From Pseudomonas asiatica (lineage in GTDB: Bacteria > Pseudomonadota > Gammaproteobacteria > Pseudomonadales > Pseudomonadaceae): a stretch of 64,000 nt of DNA. Below are positions 10,190 through 20,946 of the stretch, piece by piece (positions within the stretch are counted from its first letter, which is position 1; each line of letters begins with the position of its first letter). Made by a program: the position numbers and the translations under genes. Below the pieces are notes generated by a model that saw only the letters and a list, made by a program, of their open reading frames with translations, did not search any database and was not told the origin of the DNA. The stretch is taken from positions 310,001 through 374,000 of the forward strand of contig NZ_BLJF01000001.1 of the NCBI RefSeq assembly GCF_009932335.1, in the 5' to 3' direction.

Positions 10190-10267
10190 TCAGCCTGGTA
10201 GTCGGGCGCTGACCAGGCAGAGGCTGCGATGTTGTCGGAGCAGGATGAGGGTGCTGTAGGTTTTCAT
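10190..10267 (-). CDS. Candidate leuA leader peptide
   Basis: This 25-codon open frame starts with ATG at 10267 and ends with TGA at 10190, 75 bases before leuA. Six of the 25 codons are leucine (CTC, CTG, CTC, CTC, CTG, CTA), with isoleucine and valine also present; it begins MKTYSTLILLRQ. An AGGG element lies eight bases upstream. A promoter-like pair TTGCCA (10298-10303) and TAGGGT (10275-10280) with a 17-base spacer on the minus strand would start RNA almost at this ATG. The 3' part of the frame forms a 7-bp hairpin. Leucine richness, position and hairpin all suit a leucine-sensing leader. It may be shorter than automated gene callers report. Confidence 0.55.
   Translation of the reverse strand: MKTYSTLILLRQHRSLCLVSARLPG
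10193..10218 (-). promoter_or_regulatory. Hairpin inside the leuA leader ORF
   Basis: GCCTGGT and ACCAGGC form a perfect 7-bp stem with a 12-base loop, spanning the end of the leader ORF. The CAGCCT just upstream could alternatively pair with the distal AGGCTG, so two exclusive foldings are possible, as in attenuators. I see no T-rich terminator stem after it. Confidence 0.4.
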
Positions 10268-10446
10268 GCCTTCAACCCTAACCAGTGGGGTGGGTGATGG
10301 CAAGCGTTCAGAAAAAATTGAGAGGAATGCTTAAAAAAAGCTGAAAGGCGAGATTTTATCGCTGCAATTTTCTGAGTGCTTCTCGATTTTTGCGCAGTAT
10401 TTTTCGATGGCGCAACACCTTGGAAGCGAGTTTACCTGCTCTGGCC

Positions 10447-10538
10447 TCATCGCCGGCAAGCCAGCTCCCACAGGATTACCACAGGCCTCGAATCCTGCAC
10501 GGGACCTGTGGGAGCGGGCATGCCCGCGAAGCAGGCGC
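10447..10538. repeat. REP pair (inverted palindromic elements)
   Basis: Two inverted copies of the P. putida REP motif (core CAGCTCCCACAG and CTGTGGGAGCGGGC, each with GC-rich palindromic ends) lie about 30 bases apart between the leuA leader region and the end of the M23 peptidase gene. REP pairs can stabilise upstream mRNA or assist termination. Confidence 0.8.
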
Positions 10539-10545
10539 CGCGATC

Positions 10546-11373
10546 TCAGGGCTGGAACGCGCCAATGAAAATCGCCGGATCCACCCGTGCATCGTTCAGG
10601 CTGACGTTCCAGTGCATGTGTGGCCCGGTAGCCCGCCCGGTCGAGCCCACGCGCCCGACCACCTCGCCCCGGCGCAGCTGCTGCCCCACCTGCACATCGA
10701 TCTTCGACATATGGCAGAACATGCTGATAAAGCCCTGCCCGTGGTCGACGAACACCGTACGGCCATTGAAGAAGTAATCGCCCACCAGGATCACCTTGCC
10801 ATTGGCCGGGGTCTTGATCGGCGTGCCGGCCGGTACCGCGAAGTCCAGCCCGGCATGCGGGTTGCGTTCTTCGCCATTGAAGAAACGGCGCACGCCGAAC
10901 TTGCTCGACAGCGGGCCACTGACCGGCTTGTCGAGAATCAGGTTGCTGGGCAGGGTCGGGCTGAAGCTGCGGTATGCCTTGATCTGCTCGGCCAGCTCAC
11001 GATCGATGCGCTTGAGGTCGGCCGGGTTCGGGTTGACCTGGCGGGTGTTCTTCAGGGTGATGCGCTGCTCGGGGTATTTCTTGCTACCGACCGTGAAGGG
11101 CAGGGTGCGGCCGCCCTGGCTCAGCATCGCGGTGCCGGGCTTCTGGGTCAGCGGGATGCCGACGATGGCCAGCCAGTTGTCCTGCTCTTTCACCACCAGC
11201 ACCGGTTTGCCGTCGAAGCGGGCGCTGGGCGCGCTGGCGGCGGGGCCGAGGTCGACCACCGCCACGCCGCCGGGTACCGGCTTGTTCAGCGTGCGGGTGA
11301 TGTAGCTGGCCTGGGCGCCGCCGGCCAGCAGCAGGAGGGAAAGGGCAAGCAGGGGCGCGAGCAGGCGGGGCAT
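10546..11373 (-). CDS. M23-family (LytM) peptidase
   Basis: This 275-residue exported protein has a signal peptide (about residues 1-22, cleavage after AQA). The C-terminal peptidase M23 domain carries zinc ligands in NPHAGLDF (HxxxD) and GPHMHWN (HxH). An active enzyme of this type cuts peptidoglycan cross-bridges in the periplasm; some LytM proteins instead activate amidases. All the core metal ligands I can check are present, so I expect activity. It begins three bases after the xseA stop and is probably co-transcribed with it. Confidence 0.9.
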   Translation of the reverse strand: MPRLLAPLLALSLLLLAGGAQASYITRTLNKPVPGGVAVVDLGPAASAPSARFDGKPVLVVKEQDNWLAIVGIPLTQKPGTAMLSQGGRTLPFTVGSKKYPEQRITLKNTRQVNPNPADLKRIDRELAEQIKAYRSFSPTLPSNLILDKPVSGPLSSKFGVRRFFNGEERNPHAGLDFAVPAGTPIKTPANGKVILVGDYFFNGRTVFVDHGQGFISMFCHMSKIDVQVGQQLRRGEVVGRVGSTGRATGPHMHWNVSLNDARVDPAIFIGAFQP

Positions 11374-11376
11374 GTG

Positions 11377-12756
11377 TCAGTCCAGAAGTGAGAGGGTGAC
11401 CGGGGTCAGGTGGTTGTCTTCGACCCGCACCAACAGCTCGCCTTCGTTCAGGCGGGCGGTCAGACGCTGGCCATTGCGGGTCTGTTCGGCGCTGCGGATG
11501 GCCTGGCCCTGTTCGTCCAGCAGGATGCTGTAGCCGCGGGCGAGGGTGGCCAGCGGGCTGACCACCTGCAGCGTCTGCAACTGGGCCTGGAAGCGCTGGC
11601 GGCGGTCCTTGAGCACCTCGCGCATGGCCCGTGGCAGGCGCTCGGCCAGGCTGTCCAGGCGTTGGCCCAGCAGTTTCAGGGTACGCCCCGGGTGCTGCGC
11701 GGCGAGGCGGGTATCCAGGCGTGCCAGGCGCTCGTGGCGCTGGTTGAGGTTGAGCATGAACGCGCGGCGCAAGCGCATGTCCAGGTCGTCCAGGCGCTGG
11801 GCCTGCTGGCGCAGGCGCTCGCCCGGGTGGCGCAGACGCCGGGTCAGCGACTCCAGGCGCAGGCGGTCGTGGGTCAGGCGGTTCTGCATGCGCAGCAGCA
11901 GGCGCCGTTGCAGGCCATCCAGGCGTTGCTGCAGGCCACTGTTGTCGGGGGCCAGCAGCTCGGCGGCGGCAGACGGTGTAGGCGCGCGCACGTCGGCGAC
12001 GAAGTCGCTGATCGAGACATCGGTCTCATGGCCCACGGCGCTGACAATCGGCGTGACACAGGCGGCCACGGCCCGCGCCACCGCTTCTTCGTTGAAGCAC
12101 CACAAGTCTTCAAGCGAGCCGCCGCCCCGGGCCAGGATCAGTGCATCGAACCCCAGGCTATCGGCCAGGCGGATCGCGCGCACGATCTGTGCAATGGCTT
12201 CGCGGCCCTGCACTGCGGTGGGGATCAGGTTCAGTTCCACTTGCGGGGCGCGGCGACCGAACACACTGATGATGTCGCGGATCACTGCGCCGGTGGGCGA
12301 CGTAATGATGCCGATGCGCTGCGGGTGGGCCGGCAGCGGCTGCTTGCGTTCGGCGCTGAACAGCCCCTCGGCACCGAGCTTCTCTTTCAATGCCTCGAAG
12401 GCCAGGCGCAGGGCGCCATCGCCGGCCGGCTCGACGGTGTCGAGAATCAGCTGATAGTCGCCACGCCCTTCGAACAACGAAACCTTGCCGCGTACCCGCA
12501 CCGCCAGGCCGTCGCGCAGGGCCTGGCGCACCCGCGTGGCGTTCTGCCGGAACAGCGCGCAGCGCACCTGTGCGCCGCTGTCCTTGAGGGTGAAGTACAT
12601 GTGGCCGGACGCCGGGCGGGCGAGGTTGGAAATCTCGCCTTCCACCCATACGTTGCGGAACACGTCTTCCAGCAGCACGCGGGCGCGGCCGTTGAGTTGG
12701 CTGACGGTAAGGACCTCGCGGTCCAGGCCGAGTCGTTCGAAAGGGTCTCTGATCAT
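11377..12756 (-). CDS. xseA: Exodeoxyribonuclease VII large subunit
   Basis: This 459-residue subunit of the single-strand DNA exonuclease degrades DNA into acid-soluble oligonucleotides with XseB. An N-terminal OB-fold domain (about residues 10-110, with VWVEGEISNL) precedes the catalytic region (GIITSPTGAVIRDI, ILARGGGSLEDLW, VGHETDVSISDFVAD) and a long coiled-coil tail. I chose ATG 12756 (MIRDPFERLG) by family length. In-frame ATGs up to 12777 exist and no clear ribosome site separates them. Confidence 0.94.
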   Translation of the reverse strand: MIRDPFERLGLDREVLTVSQLNGRARVLLEDVFRNVWVEGEISNLARPASGHMYFTLKDSGAQVRCALFRQNATRVRQALRDGLAVRVRGKVSLFEGRGDYQLILDTVEPAGDGALRLAFEALKEKLGAEGLFSAERKQPLPAHPQRIGIITSPTGAVIRDIISVFGRRAPQVELNLIPTAVQGREAIAQIVRAIRLADSLGFDALILARGGGSLEDLWCFNEEAVARAVAACVTPIVSAVGHETDVSISDFVADVRAPTPSAAAELLAPDNSGLQQRLDGLQRRLLLRMQNRLTHDRLRLESLTRRLRHPGERLRQQAQRLDDLDMRLRRAFMLNLNQRHERLARLDTRLAAQHPGRTLKLLGQRLDSLAERLPRAMREVLKDRRQRFQAQLQTLQVVSPLATLARGYSILLDEQGQAIRSAEQTRNGQRLTARLNEGELLVRVEDNHLTPVTLSLLD

Positions 12757-12800
12757 GGCGGGCATCATAAAGGACATCGGCCCCGGTTGTCTGTCCTGGC

Positions 12801-12890
12801 CCTATCGCCGGCAAGCCGGCTCCCACAGGTATCGCGCTGGCTTGGGCCTCATGCTGTCCCTGTGGGAGCCGGCTTGCCGGCGATGGGGCC
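12801..12890. repeat. REP pair between xseA and the LysR gene
   Basis: Two facing copies (CCTATCGCCGGCAAGCCGGC... and its inverse) are separated by about 30 bases. Together they can fold into a long cruciform. It follows the lysR stop and may end that transcript before xseA. Confidence 0.85.
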
Positions 12891-12892
12891 TT

Positions 12893-13771
12893 TCAGGCCT
12901 GCATCGCCGTCACGAACTGGCGCACCATCGAACCTGCGCCACGCCTGCAAGCCATCGCCACAGTACTCTCACACCCTCCTTCCAGTGCCACGAAGCTGAC
13001 TGAGGCTGGCGCAATCTCGCGCATGCATTCCGGCAACAACGCCACCCCAAACCCCGCCTGAATCAACTGCAACTGGGTGGTCTTGCGCGACAGCACCTGC
13101 GCTGCGCGCGGGAAAAAGCCTGCCTCCATGCACATCGAGGCCGACAGGTAGCTCAGCCCGCCACGGTCCCGGTGCGGAATCGAAATGAAGCGCTCTTCCC
13201 GCAGTTGTTCCAGTCTCACCTGGGGCGCGCGGGCCAAGAGATGCCCGGCGGCGACCGCCAGCAGCAGGGGTTCGCTGAACAGTTCATGCAGCACCACCCC
13301 TTCATACTGGCGCAGTACAGGCAAGCGCAGCAGGCCGATATCCAACCGCCCGGCAGCGATATCCTCCAACTGCGCCTCCGACGACTGCTGGGCAATTTCC
13401 AGCGTAACCCCTGGGTTGTCGCGCAAGTAACCGCCCAGGCGAGCCAGCAGCGGGCCGGTCAGCGGCACTGTACTGGAGTGGTTCAGGCGCAGACTGCCCT
13501 GCAGCCCTTCGCCAATGTCGCGGGTTACACGCTCGGCCTGCGCCAGGTCGGCCAGCAAGCGCCGCGCCCGTTCCAGGAAGGCCTGGCCAGCCAGTGTCAG
13601 GCGCGGCAGGCGCGCGGTGCGTTCGAACAGCGGCGTGCCCAGTTGCTGCTCCAGTTCCTTGATCTGCCGGCTCAGCGCCGACTGGGCGATGTACAGCCGC
13701 TCGGCGGCAGCGCTGAAGCTGCCGCATTCGGCGATTTCCACGAAGTAACGCAGTTGGCGGATTGACGTCAT
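12893..13771 (-). CDS. LysR-family transcriptional regulator
   Basis: This 292-residue protein has an N-terminal winged helix-turn-helix (about residues 1-60; FSAAAERLYIAQSALSRQIK) and a LysR substrate-binding domain (about 90-290). It is divergent from a TauE/SafE permease gene about 100 bases away, so it most likely regulates that gene and itself in response to an unknown, perhaps anionic, ligand. Nothing in the binding domain names the ligand. Confidence 0.9.
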   Translation of the reverse strand: MTSIRQLRYFVEIAECGSFSAAAERLYIAQSALSRQIKELEQQLGTPLFERTARLPRLTLAGQAFLERARRLLADLAQAERVTRDIGEGLQGSLRLNHSSTVPLTGPLLARLGGYLRDNPGVTLEIAQQSSEAQLEDIAAGRLDIGLLRLPVLRQYEGVVLHELFSEPLLLAVAAGHLLARAPQVRLEQLREERFISIPHRDRGGLSYLSASMCMEAGFFPRAAQVLSRKTTQLQLIQAGFGVALLPECMREIAPASVSFVALEGGCESTVAMACRRGAGSMVRQFVTAMQA

Positions 13772-13774
13772 GTC

Positions 13775-13809
13775 ATGCCTTTTCGAGATGAGTGTGGCGA
13801 CAAAGGCAT
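13775..13809. promoter_or_regulatory. Inverted repeat in the lysR/permease gap
   Basis: Two perfect 8-base arms, ATGCCTTT (13775-13782) and AAAGGCAT (13802-13809), flank a 19-base spacer immediately upstream of the lysR start. Position and dyad symmetry suit a LysR-type binding site, but the T-N11-A core is not evident. Confidence 0.35.
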
Positions 13810-13868
13810 ATTAGTCGGCATGGCTCATGGCTGGCTAACCTTTGCCTGTCTTCCCAGGAACTGCTGCC

Positions 13869-14624
13869 ATGCTCGCCCAACTGTCGTTTTCCGGCCTCGA
13901 CTGGCTGCCTATCCTGCTTGGTGTCGGCGCTGCCTACATCGTCTTCGGCATCGCCGGTTTCGGCACCGCGCTGGTGGCCGGCCCAGTGCTGATCCACTTC
14001 ATGCCGCTGTCGCGGATCATTCCGCTGCTGGTGCTACTGGACTTCGTCGCCGCCTTCGGCAACCTGCTGCCCTCGCGCCGCGATGTCGTGCGCGGCGAAC
14101 TGCTGCGGCTGCTGCCGTTCATGGCCATTGGCTGCGCGCTGGGTGTGGTATTCCTGCTACAGCTGAAGTCAGACTTGTTGCTGCTGCTGATGGGGCTGTT
14201 CGTCACGGCGTATGCCCTGTACGGGCTGGCGGTGAAGGTACGGCCGGCCAGTCTGTCGGGTTTCTGGGCAATGCCGATGGGCACGGCAGGCGGGCTGTTC
14301 GGCGCCTTGTTCGGCAGCGGCGGCTTCCTTTATGCGCTGTACCTGAGCGCGCGGCTGGAGGTGAAGGAGCAGGTGCGCGCTACCCAGAGCGCGCTGATCA
14401 GTTGCAGTACGGTGGTGCGGCTGACGCTGTTCCTTATCGCAGGCGTCTATGCCGACCAGAGCCTGCTGTTGCTCGCCGCCTGCCTGTTGCCGGTCATGCT
14501 CGTCGGCCTCTGGGCAGGGCGCAGGCTTACCCATCGGCTGTCTCGCGAAGCCTTCGTGCGCCTGGTCACCTGGCTGGTGCTGGCCAGCGGCCTGGCGCTG
14601 ATCGGTCGCTACCTGAGCGCCTGA
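13869..14624 (+). CDS. TauE/SafE (TSUP) family membrane permease
   Basis: This 251-residue integral membrane protein has about eight hydrophobic segments arranged as two homologous halves, with the glycine-rich FGIAGFGTALVAGP motif near residues 25-40 and a related GGLFGALFGSGGFLYALY segment near 140-157. Family members export or import small organic or sulfur anions such as sulfite, sulfoacetate or taurine products; the substrate here is unknown. I chose ATG 13869 because AGGA lies nine bases upstream. The divergent LysR gene is the likely regulator. Confidence 0.85.
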   Translation: MLAQLSFSGLDWLPILLGVGAAYIVFGIAGFGTALVAGPVLIHFMPLSRIIPLLVLLDFVAAFGNLLPSRRDVVRGELLRLLPFMAIGCALGVVFLLQLKSDLLLLLMGLFVTAYALYGLAVKVRPASLSGFWAMPMGTAGGLFGALFGSGGFLYALYLSARLEVKEQVRATQSALISCSTVVRLTLFLIAGVYADQSLLLLAACLLPVMLVGLWAGRRLTHRLSREAFVRLVTWLVLASGLALIGRYLSA

Positions 14625-14675
14625 GCAGGCGGTAGAATTGCGCTATCACCGCAGTTTTTCAGGCTTGCCCCGTTC

Positions 14676-16789
<2,114 letters not shown>

Positions 16790-16810
16790 GGCTTCCAGCT
16801 ACAACAGAAA

Positions 16811-16834
16811 GCGGGGCTGTCATGACAGCCCCGC
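16811..16834. terminator. Perfect 24-bp palindrome between guaB and guaA
   Basis: GCGGGGCTGTCA is followed directly by its exact reverse complement. In RNA it would form a hairpin of about ten pairs with a four-base loop, followed by only a short T-rich stretch (GTCGTTT). It could be a partial terminator or a processing signal that sets the guaB to guaA ratio. Confidence 0.55.
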
Positions 16835-16867
16835 GTCGTTTCCGATTTCCACTGACGAGATTGAGTC

Positions 16868-18445
16868 ATGGCCCTCGACATTCACGCTCACCGCATCCTG
16901 ATCCTCGATTTCGGTTCCCAGTACACCCAGCTGATCGCCCGCCGCGTGCGCGAAATCGGCGTGTACTGCGAGCTGCATCCGTTCGACATGGACGATGAAG
17001 CGATCCGCGAATTCAACCCGCGCGGCATCATCCTCGCCGGCGGCCCCGAGTCGGTCCACGAAGCCAACAGCCCGCGCGCCCCGCAGGCGGTGTTCGACCT
17101 GAACGTACCAGTGCTGGGCATCTGCTACGGCATGCAGACCATGGCCGAGCAGATGGGCGGCAAGGTCGAAGGTTCCGACCTGCGTGAATTCGGTTATGCC
17201 CGCGTGGACGTGGTTGGCAAGAGCCGCCTGCTCGACGGCATCGAAGACCACATCGACGCCGACGGCTTGCTGGGCCTGGACGTGTGGATGAGCCACGGCG
17301 ACAAGGTCACCCAGATGCCGGGCAACTTCCACGTGCTGGCCAGCACCCCGAGCTGCCCGATCGCTGGCATGTTCGACGACGCGCGCGGCTACTACGGCGT
17401 GCAGTTCCACCCGGAAGTGACCCACACCAAGCAGGGCGGTCGCATCCTGTCCCGCTTCGTGCAGGACATCTGCGGCTGTGAAGCCCTGTGGACTCCGTCC
17501 AACATCGTCGAAGACGCCATTGCCCAGGTGCGTGAGCAGGTCGGTTCGGCCAACGTCCTGCTGGGCCTGTCCGGCGGCGTCGACAGCTCCGTCGTTGCCG
17601 CACTGCTGCACCGCGCCATCGGCGACCAGCTGACCTGCGTATTCGTGGACAACGGCCTGCTGCGCCTGCACGAAGGTGACCAGGTGATGGCCATGTTCAA
17701 GGAGAACATGGGCGTCAAGGTCATCCGCGCCGACGCTGAAAAGCAGTTCCTCGACAACCTGGCCGGCGAAGCCGACCCGGAGAAGAAGCGCAAGATCATC
17801 GGCCGCACCTTCATCGACGTGTTCGATGCCGAAGCCAGCAAGCTGGAAAACATCCAGTTCCTCGCCCAAGGCACCATCTACCCGGACGTGATCGAGTCGG
17901 CGGGCGCCAAGAGCGGCAAGGCCCACGTGATCAAGTCGCACCACAACGTCGGTGGCCTGCCGGAGGAAATGAACCTCAAGCTGGTCGAGCCGCTGCGTGA
18001 ACTGTTCAAGGACGAAGTGCGCAAGATCGGCCTGGAGCTGGGCCTGCCGTACGACATGGTCTACCGCCACCCGTTCCCGGGCCCGGGCCTGGGCGTGCGT
18101 ATCCTTGGTGAAGTGAAGAAGGAATACGCCGACATCCTGCGTCGCGCCGACCACATCTTCATCGAAGAGCTGCGCAAGGCCGACTGGTACCACAAGACCA
18201 GCCAGGCATTCGTGGTGTTCCAGCCGGTCAAGTCGGTAGGCGTCGTCGGCGACGGCCGTCGCTACGCCTGGGTCGTGGCCCTGCGTGCCGTCGAGACCGT
18301 GGACTTCATGACCGCGCGCTGGGCGCACCTGCCGTACGAGCTGCTGGAAACCGTCAGCGGCCGTATCATCAACGAAATCGACGGTATCTCGCGCGTTACC
18401 TACGACGTGTCGAGCAAGCCGCCAGCGACTATCGAGTGGGAATGA
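16868..18445 (+). CDS. guaA: GMP synthase (glutamine-hydrolysing)
   Basis: This 525-residue enzyme converts XMP to GMP with ATP and glutamine. An N-terminal class I glutamine amidotransferase domain has nucleophile Cys86 in [10 protein letters not shown] and the HPE of [11 protein letters not shown]. The ATP pyrophosphatase domain has the SGGVDSS loop near residue 236, and the C-terminal dimerisation domain ends in PPATIEWE. Length and order are standard. The 3' end of guaA is a known island insertion site in many bacteria, but no integrase is seen here. Confidence 0.97.
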   Translation: MALDIHAHRILILDFGSQYTQLIARRVREIGVYCELHPFDMDDEAIREFNPRGIILAGGPESVHEANSPRAPQAVFDLNVPVLGICYGMQTMAEQMGGKVEGSDLREFGYARVDVVGKSRLLDGIEDHIDADGLLGLDVWMSHGDKVTQMPGNFHVLASTPSCPIAGMFDDARGYYGVQFHPEVTHTKQGGRILSRFVQDICGCEALWTPSNIVEDAIAQVREQVGSANVLLGLSGGVDSSVVAALLHRAIGDQLTCVFVDNGLLRLHEGDQVMAMFKENMGVKVIRADAEKQFLDNLAGEADPEKKRKIIGRTFIDVFDAEASKLENIQFLAQGTIYPDVIESAGAKSGKAHVIKSHHNVGGLPEEMNLKLVEPLRELFKDEVRKIGLELGLPYDMVYRHPFPGPGLGVRILGEVKKEYADILRRADHIFIEELRKADWYHKTSQAFVVFQPVKSVGVVGDGRRYAWVVALRAVETVDFMTARWAHLPYELLETVSGRIINEIDGISRVTYDVSSKPPATIEWE

Positions 18446-18486
18446 TCGGGTAGCCAGCTCAGGCTGGTACCCGTAGGCACGGATAC

Positions 18487-18520
18487 ACCAGAAAGCCTGC
18501 ATAATTGCGGGCTTTCTGGT
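18487..18520 (+). terminator. Terminator after guaA
   Basis: A 14-bp stem (18487-18500 with 18507-18520, one G-T wobble) closes an ATAATT loop and is followed by TCTTGC. It separates guaA from the convergent sulfatase-type gene. Confidence 0.75.
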
Positions 18521-18540
18521 TCTTGCTCATTCAGATTTGC

Positions 18541-20421
18541 TTATTCTTTTGGCTTTTTGGCAAATAGCGCTTTCTGGTAGACATTATAGGAAAGCAACCT
18601 GCTCTTCACCGCGACGAACTCATCGCCCTCCACGCGCTGCGGGTGCTTTTCCTGCGGGTCATTCTCGATATTGTATTTGGTCAGGGTGTCCGAACTGAAT
18701 TCGTATATGTATTTGTAAGGGTGCTCCACCAAGGCTGACGCCAGTTGGTCAAAGAACGTGGACATGAAGAATGTGCGTTTGCCATGTTCCCTCAACAAGC
18801 TGATGCCTTGGACAGACAGGGGCGACTCGGTCACGCCAAAGAAGTCGGCGACCGTGGGCGCAACATCGATCTGGTGACTGGTCGTTGTGGCGGGTTTGGG
18901 CAGTGACTTTTCCTTGGCCCAGAAAATCAGGGGTACGGTCACTTCTTCTTCGTGCATGGAAGCGTTGTGAATGAAGAGACCGTGCTCACCAAACGACTCA
19001 CCGTGGTCACCCACGAGCACGAATAATGTCGAGTCCAGAAGGCCTTGCTTGTCGAATGATGTCAGCATTTCACCCAGTACGCTGTCTGTTCTGGCTATGC
19101 AGTCTTCATACTTTTCCAGCTCGCTCAGTAATGGGGGCCCTTGGCTGCATTGGTAGGGGTAGTGGGCTGCGCTTGGGAAGTAGAGTGCGATGAAACCCTG
19201 GCCATTCTTTTTTATCTTCTCCAGGTAAGAGATGCTGGATGAAAACAGCTGTTCATCACTCTCTCCGAAGCTACTGGCGTGTTGTGAGCGATTTTCGGCA
19301 TGGGTGATCTCCGAAACTGCATAGGCATTCGATACGCCGATGGACTTCAGGAAACCCTCCATGTTTTCGAATTGCAGGTACAGCGAGCTGAATGCGACGG
19401 CTTCCATGTCTTTCCTGTTTTTCAGCTCATGGATGACGCTGGGTTGTAGCAGGTACATGGCCTCTTTGATTTCAATATCTGGGTAGGCGTGCAGCCCCGT
19501 CAGGATCGCGTGGTAGCCTTTGGACGAGTGAGGCACTGATACGTACGTTTTGAAGAGCATGCCCTCCCGAGAGAGCTTATCGAAGGTGGGATACCTCTCG
19601 GCGGTTTTGATGTCGGGCGCAAAAACGCTGTTCCAGCGCACCGACTCCAGAATGATGAAGACCAGGTTCTTGAAGTCTGGTGTGGCATGAGATTGAAGTT
19701 TTCGGATGTCGTTGACGCTGGTTAGCGGGTAGGCGGGTTGTTCGAATGGCAGCGGCGGTCTATGCGGAGCTGCATTCAAGGGAGTCGTGCTTCTGAGTGT
19801 TGTGACCAGCGGGCTGACGACAATATTTTCGTTCAGGTAATAGCGTGCGTCTTTGGCATGGATGGAGCCGATGAGCAGGGCGCCTATCACCAGCAGCGAC
19901 GCCCAGAGGTGTTGTCTTTTCTTTATTGGGACCGTGCGCTGTTCTTTATAAGCGATGTAGGTTGCCAGCCCAGCGAAAGACCAGGTCACCAGGTAGGCAA
20001 GAAAAAGCACAAAGACAATGAACCTGAATGTGTGCCCGAACCCGGCGGCTTGGGTGAGGAACACCTCGGCTCCGGAGGTCAGGTTGCTTGCGTTCTGCAG
20101 GCTGTAGCGTATCAGTTGCCAGTCCAGTGGCTTCAGCCATAGCTCCCGAACTCGCATATCCACCAGCAGGAACAGCAGCAAGGCGCCTGAGGCGATGCTT
20201 AACAGATAAAAATTGAATTTGTTTCTGGTAATGGTGGTGGTAGCAATCACAAAGAAGGCGACCACCAGCAGCACGTCTTGAAGCAAGTACAGGGCAATAT
20301 CGAGAACACCGGTCTCCACCCATCGATAGGAGAAAAACTCGATCAGGATGATCTTCGGTGCCAGAAGAAGGCCTGAAGTGAGCAGCAGCGAAAAATACAG
20401 TAATGAATTCCTGTGCCACAT
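18541..20421 (-). CDS. Sulfatase/phosphoglycerol-transferase-type membrane protein
   Basis: This 626-residue protein has five hydrophobic segments in the first ~210 residues and then an extracytoplasmic alkaline-phosphatase-fold domain. Visible metal-site elements are LVFIILESVRW, the VPHSSKGYHAILTG loop with the presumed Ser/Thr nucleophile, and LVGDHGESFGEHG followed by HNASMHEEEVTVPLI. Family members move phosphoethanolamine or phosphoglycerol onto envelope glycans or lipids; the acceptor is unknown. I prefer ATG 20421, which has GAAGG upstream, over ATG 20439, which has no site. The base composition looks less G+C rich than its neighbours. Confidence 0.8.
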   Translation of the reverse strand: MWHRNSLLYFSLLLTSGLLLAPKIILIEFFSYRWVETGVLDIALYLLQDVLLVVAFFVIATTTITRNKFNFYLLSIASGALLLFLLVDMRVRELWLKPLDWQLIRYSLQNASNLTSGAEVFLTQAAGFGHTFRFIVFVLFLAYLVTWSFAGLATYIAYKEQRTVPIKKRQHLWASLLVIGALLIGSIHAKDARYYLNENIVVSPLVTTLRSTTPLNAAPHRPPLPFEQPAYPLTSVNDIRKLQSHATPDFKNLVFIILESVRWNSVFAPDIKTAERYPTFDKLSREGMLFKTYVSVPHSSKGYHAILTGLHAYPDIEIKEAMYLLQPSVIHELKNRKDMEAVAFSSLYLQFENMEGFLKSIGVSNAYAVSEITHAENRSQHASSFGESDEQLFSSSISYLEKIKKNGQGFIALYFPSAAHYPYQCSQGPPLLSELEKYEDCIARTDSVLGEMLTSFDKQGLLDSTLFVLVGDHGESFGEHGLFIHNASMHEEEVTVPLIFWAKEKSLPKPATTTSHQIDVAPTVADFFGVTESPLSVQGISLLREHGKRTFFMSTFFDQLASALVEHPYKYIYEFSSDTLTKYNIENDPQEKHPQRVEGDEFVAVKSRLLSYNVYQKALFAKKPKE

Positions 20422-20620
20422 GGTGTCAAACCTTCGCATTCACAGAGCAGGCGTCTTGTCTGAAGCGATAGGCGGGCAGAAGGCCAGCACCTGTGCACCC
20501 CGTCTGTTGAACTTAAGCAGCCCACCCTGAATCGGGCAAGTCAGCCTCTGGGCGTTAGTTGGGTACCGGGGGGAGCAGGTTGCCACAGGTGTCGGGGCAG
20601 ATAACCGGTCGCGCGACAAG

Positions 20621-20912
20621 ACTTCACTTAATCTTTCGCAAATGCAGGTGTATCGTATTCGCCCTTCATCGCCAGCCCCTGCTGGCAGACTGATTGCGCA
20701 GAACGCGAGGTACCCGCACCGATGTCCTTCACCCGTCGATAAATGCTCAAGGGCCCGACCGGCCTGGTTGTGGTTGGCCTGGGCGCCGGAGGCGCGGCCC
20801 GCTACTGGCTGGGCAAGGTCGAGGACGATAACGCCGGGCATGACTACGAACTGATCGCCGCGCCGCTTGACGTCGAGCTGGTGCCGAGGTTCAAGACCGA
20901 GGCCTGGGCCTT
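20621..20912 (+). repeat. Direct repeat copy A (duplicate of cumA 5' region)
   Basis: These 292 bases match 23724-24014 at about 92% by eye, with roughly 22 substitutions and one indel. They comprise about 100 bases of upstream DNA and the first 64 codons of cumA. Both ends are sharp. The unique sequence at 20422-20620, upstream of the sulfatase gene, holds no gene I can see. Confidence 0.92.
20722..20912 (+). pseudogene. Truncated cumA fragment with premature stop
   Basis: It begins exactly like cumA (MSFTRR) but the seventh codon is TAA at 20740-20742, where the intact gene has CAA. After the stop the frame continues as cumA-like sequence (GLVVVGLGAGG and GHDYELIAAPLDVELV) and ends at codon 64, where similarity stops. 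No function is expected. It marks the distal edge of the toxin cassette. Confidence 0.9.
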
Positions 20913-20946
20913 TATCATTCAGCTGTCTGCCCCGACGGGCGCATCA

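Noticed and set aside
18446..20620. Integrative island at the guaA 3' end
   Set aside because: guaA is a known att site, but there is no integrase, no direct repeat of the guaA end and the next gene lies behind a normal terminator. The toxin cassette farther on has its own cumA-derived borders.
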